The notes under the pieces are model-generated. The model did not search any database. It was not told the origin of the DNA and saw only the letters and a list, made by a program, of their open reading frames with translations. Positions 33,586-34,291 of a stretch of 34,291 bases of DNA are shown here, piece by piece. Numbering within the stretch: the first letter of the stretch is position 1; the number at the start of each line of letters is the position of its first letter. A program made the position numbers and the translations under genes. Source of the stretch: Planctomycetota bacterium (GTDB taxonomy: Bacteria > Planctomycetota > JACOTG01); the NCBI GenBank assembly GCA_016178505.1, contig JACOTG010000078.1, forward strand, positions 1-34,291. The letters run 5' to 3'.

Positions 33586-34291
33586 ATGGGCATTCGTCGC
33601 GTCGCAACCATGGTTGTCCTCGTCGCTGCCAGTGCTGCGGCCGCGTACTTCGTCTTCTTCAAACCACGGCCAGTTCGAGCCCATGCGGTCGATCGCGGCG
33701 AAGCCGTCGTCGAGGTACTCGGAACGGGCTCGATCGAAAGCCGGCGAACCATCGACCTCGGCTTCGAAGTAACGGCGCGCGTCGTCCGACTCGACGTCGA
33801 TCAGGGCGATCTGGTGAAGAAGGACCAAGAGCTCGCGGCGGTTGACCCGACGACCTTCCGGGCGGCGGTCGCCGTCGCCACCGAGAACCTAAAGCTCGCC
33901 GAAGCGGCGATCGAGCGGCTTGCAAGCGACGTCGCTCGGGGCGAGGCCGTCCTCGAAGGAGCGGAGGCGAACATTCGGAGAGTGCGGCCGCTTGTCGAGG
34001 AGCGGGTGACGTCTCCGGATAGCCTCGACATCGCCGATGAGCGGCTCAAGGTCGCTGTCGCGGACCTCGCCCGGGCGAGCGCCGCAAAGATCGAAGGGGA
34101 TCGCCGGGTGCGGACGGTGCAACGGACGCTCGAGCAAGCCGAGGCCGACCTCGCCCGCACCGTCGCGCGGAGTCCATTCGACGGATTGGTGCTCAAGCGC
34201 GAGCGCGAGGTCGGCGACGTTGCTGTCCCTGGGGCCCCCGTCCTCCGGTTGGCAGCGATGGACGTGGTCTGGGCAAGCGTCTGGGTCGATG
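33586..34291 (+). CDS. RND-type efflux periplasmic adaptor (HlyD/MFP family), 3' end beyond the window
   Basis: 235 codons are visible, open to the right edge. The ATG at 33586 has GGAGG at 5-base spacing. Residues about 6-25 are a hydrophobic N-terminal anchor (VATMVVLVAASAAAAYFVFF). Then come the first barrel/lipoyl half (TIDLGFEVTARVVRLDVDQG, DLVKKDQELAAVDP), a long alpha-helical hairpin (ATENLKLAEAAIERLASDVA through RTVQRTLEQAEADLA) and the second lipoyl half (ARSPFDGLVLKREREVGDVA, VPGAPVLRLAAMD). This is the standard membrane-fusion-protein order linking an inner-membrane pump to an outer-membrane channel. An RND or ABC (MacB-like) pump would be expected just beyond the window. Substrate unknown. 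Confidence 0.92.
   Translation, partial: MGIRRVATMVVLVAASAAAAYFVFFKPRPVRAHAVDRGEAVVEVLGTGSIESRRTIDLGFEVTARVVRLDVDQGDLVKKDQELAAVDPTTFRAAVAVATENLKLAEAAIERLASDVARGEAVLEGAEANIRRVRPLVEERVTSPDSLDIADERLKVAVADLARASAAKIEGDRRVRTVQRTLEQAEADLARTVARSPFDGLVLKREREVGDVAVPGAPVLRLAAMDVVWASVWVD

Overview
The window is a GC-rich bacterial chromosome segment with 20 complete or window-truncated genes and three recognisable gene remnants. No rRNA, tRNA, CRISPR array or intact mobile element was seen. The content points to the PVC group, most likely Planctomycetota: very large secreted repeat proteins, a GH172 (DUF2961) enzyme with a PVC-style carbohydrate/lectin-like tail, and remnants resembling planctomycete Gfo/Idh oxidoreductases and integrase-type transposases. 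That lineage call is inference from memory of families, not a database result; Acidobacteriota or Myxococcota remain possible.

Layout. Positions 1-7.4 kb: a secreted HEAT-repeat protein (runs off the left edge) overlapped by a small secreted PDZ protein, then a secreted TPR protein, a membrane-anchored alpha/beta hydrolase and a divergent membrane-anchored S9 prolyl-oligopeptidase-type peptidase. Positions 7.7-11.1 kb: a 1123-residue lipoprotein decahaem cytochrome of the OmcA/MtrC type, built from two homologous beta-domain plus pentahaem halves. Positions 11.5-11.8 kb: a decayed, frameshifted transposase end.

Positions 11.8-17 kb: a small-molecule and arsenic block. A proline-iminopeptidase-like hydrolase is divergent from arsR-arsC-arsM, which has a near-consensus promoter overlapped by an inverted-repeat operator. 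An ASMT-type O-methyltransferase follows. A convergent pair (class I methyltransferase then DinB-like protein) closes the block. The cluster reduces arsenate, methylates arsenite and senses As(III), but no arsenite efflux pump lies in the window.

Positions 17-33 kb, all on the minus strand: a series of large exported proteins. They are a lipoprotein with 14 FG-GAP/VCBS repeats, a secreted DUF11-like protein with a C-terminal sorting-type tail, a GH172 enzyme whose reading frame is cut by an in-frame TAG, a seven-bladed PD40 propeller protein, a frameshifted small secreted protein, and a metzincin protease with four jelly-roll repeats and a PKD domain. The propeller protein and the protease end in the same unrecognised C-terminal domain. 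A truncated Gfo/Idh oxidoreductase remnant and the start of a plus-strand RND-type periplasmic adaptor complete the right edge.

The best candidates for something undescribed are the duplicated, enlarged, apparently orphan decahaem cytochrome, the C-terminal domain shared by two neighbouring secreted proteins, and the TAG-split GH172 gene.
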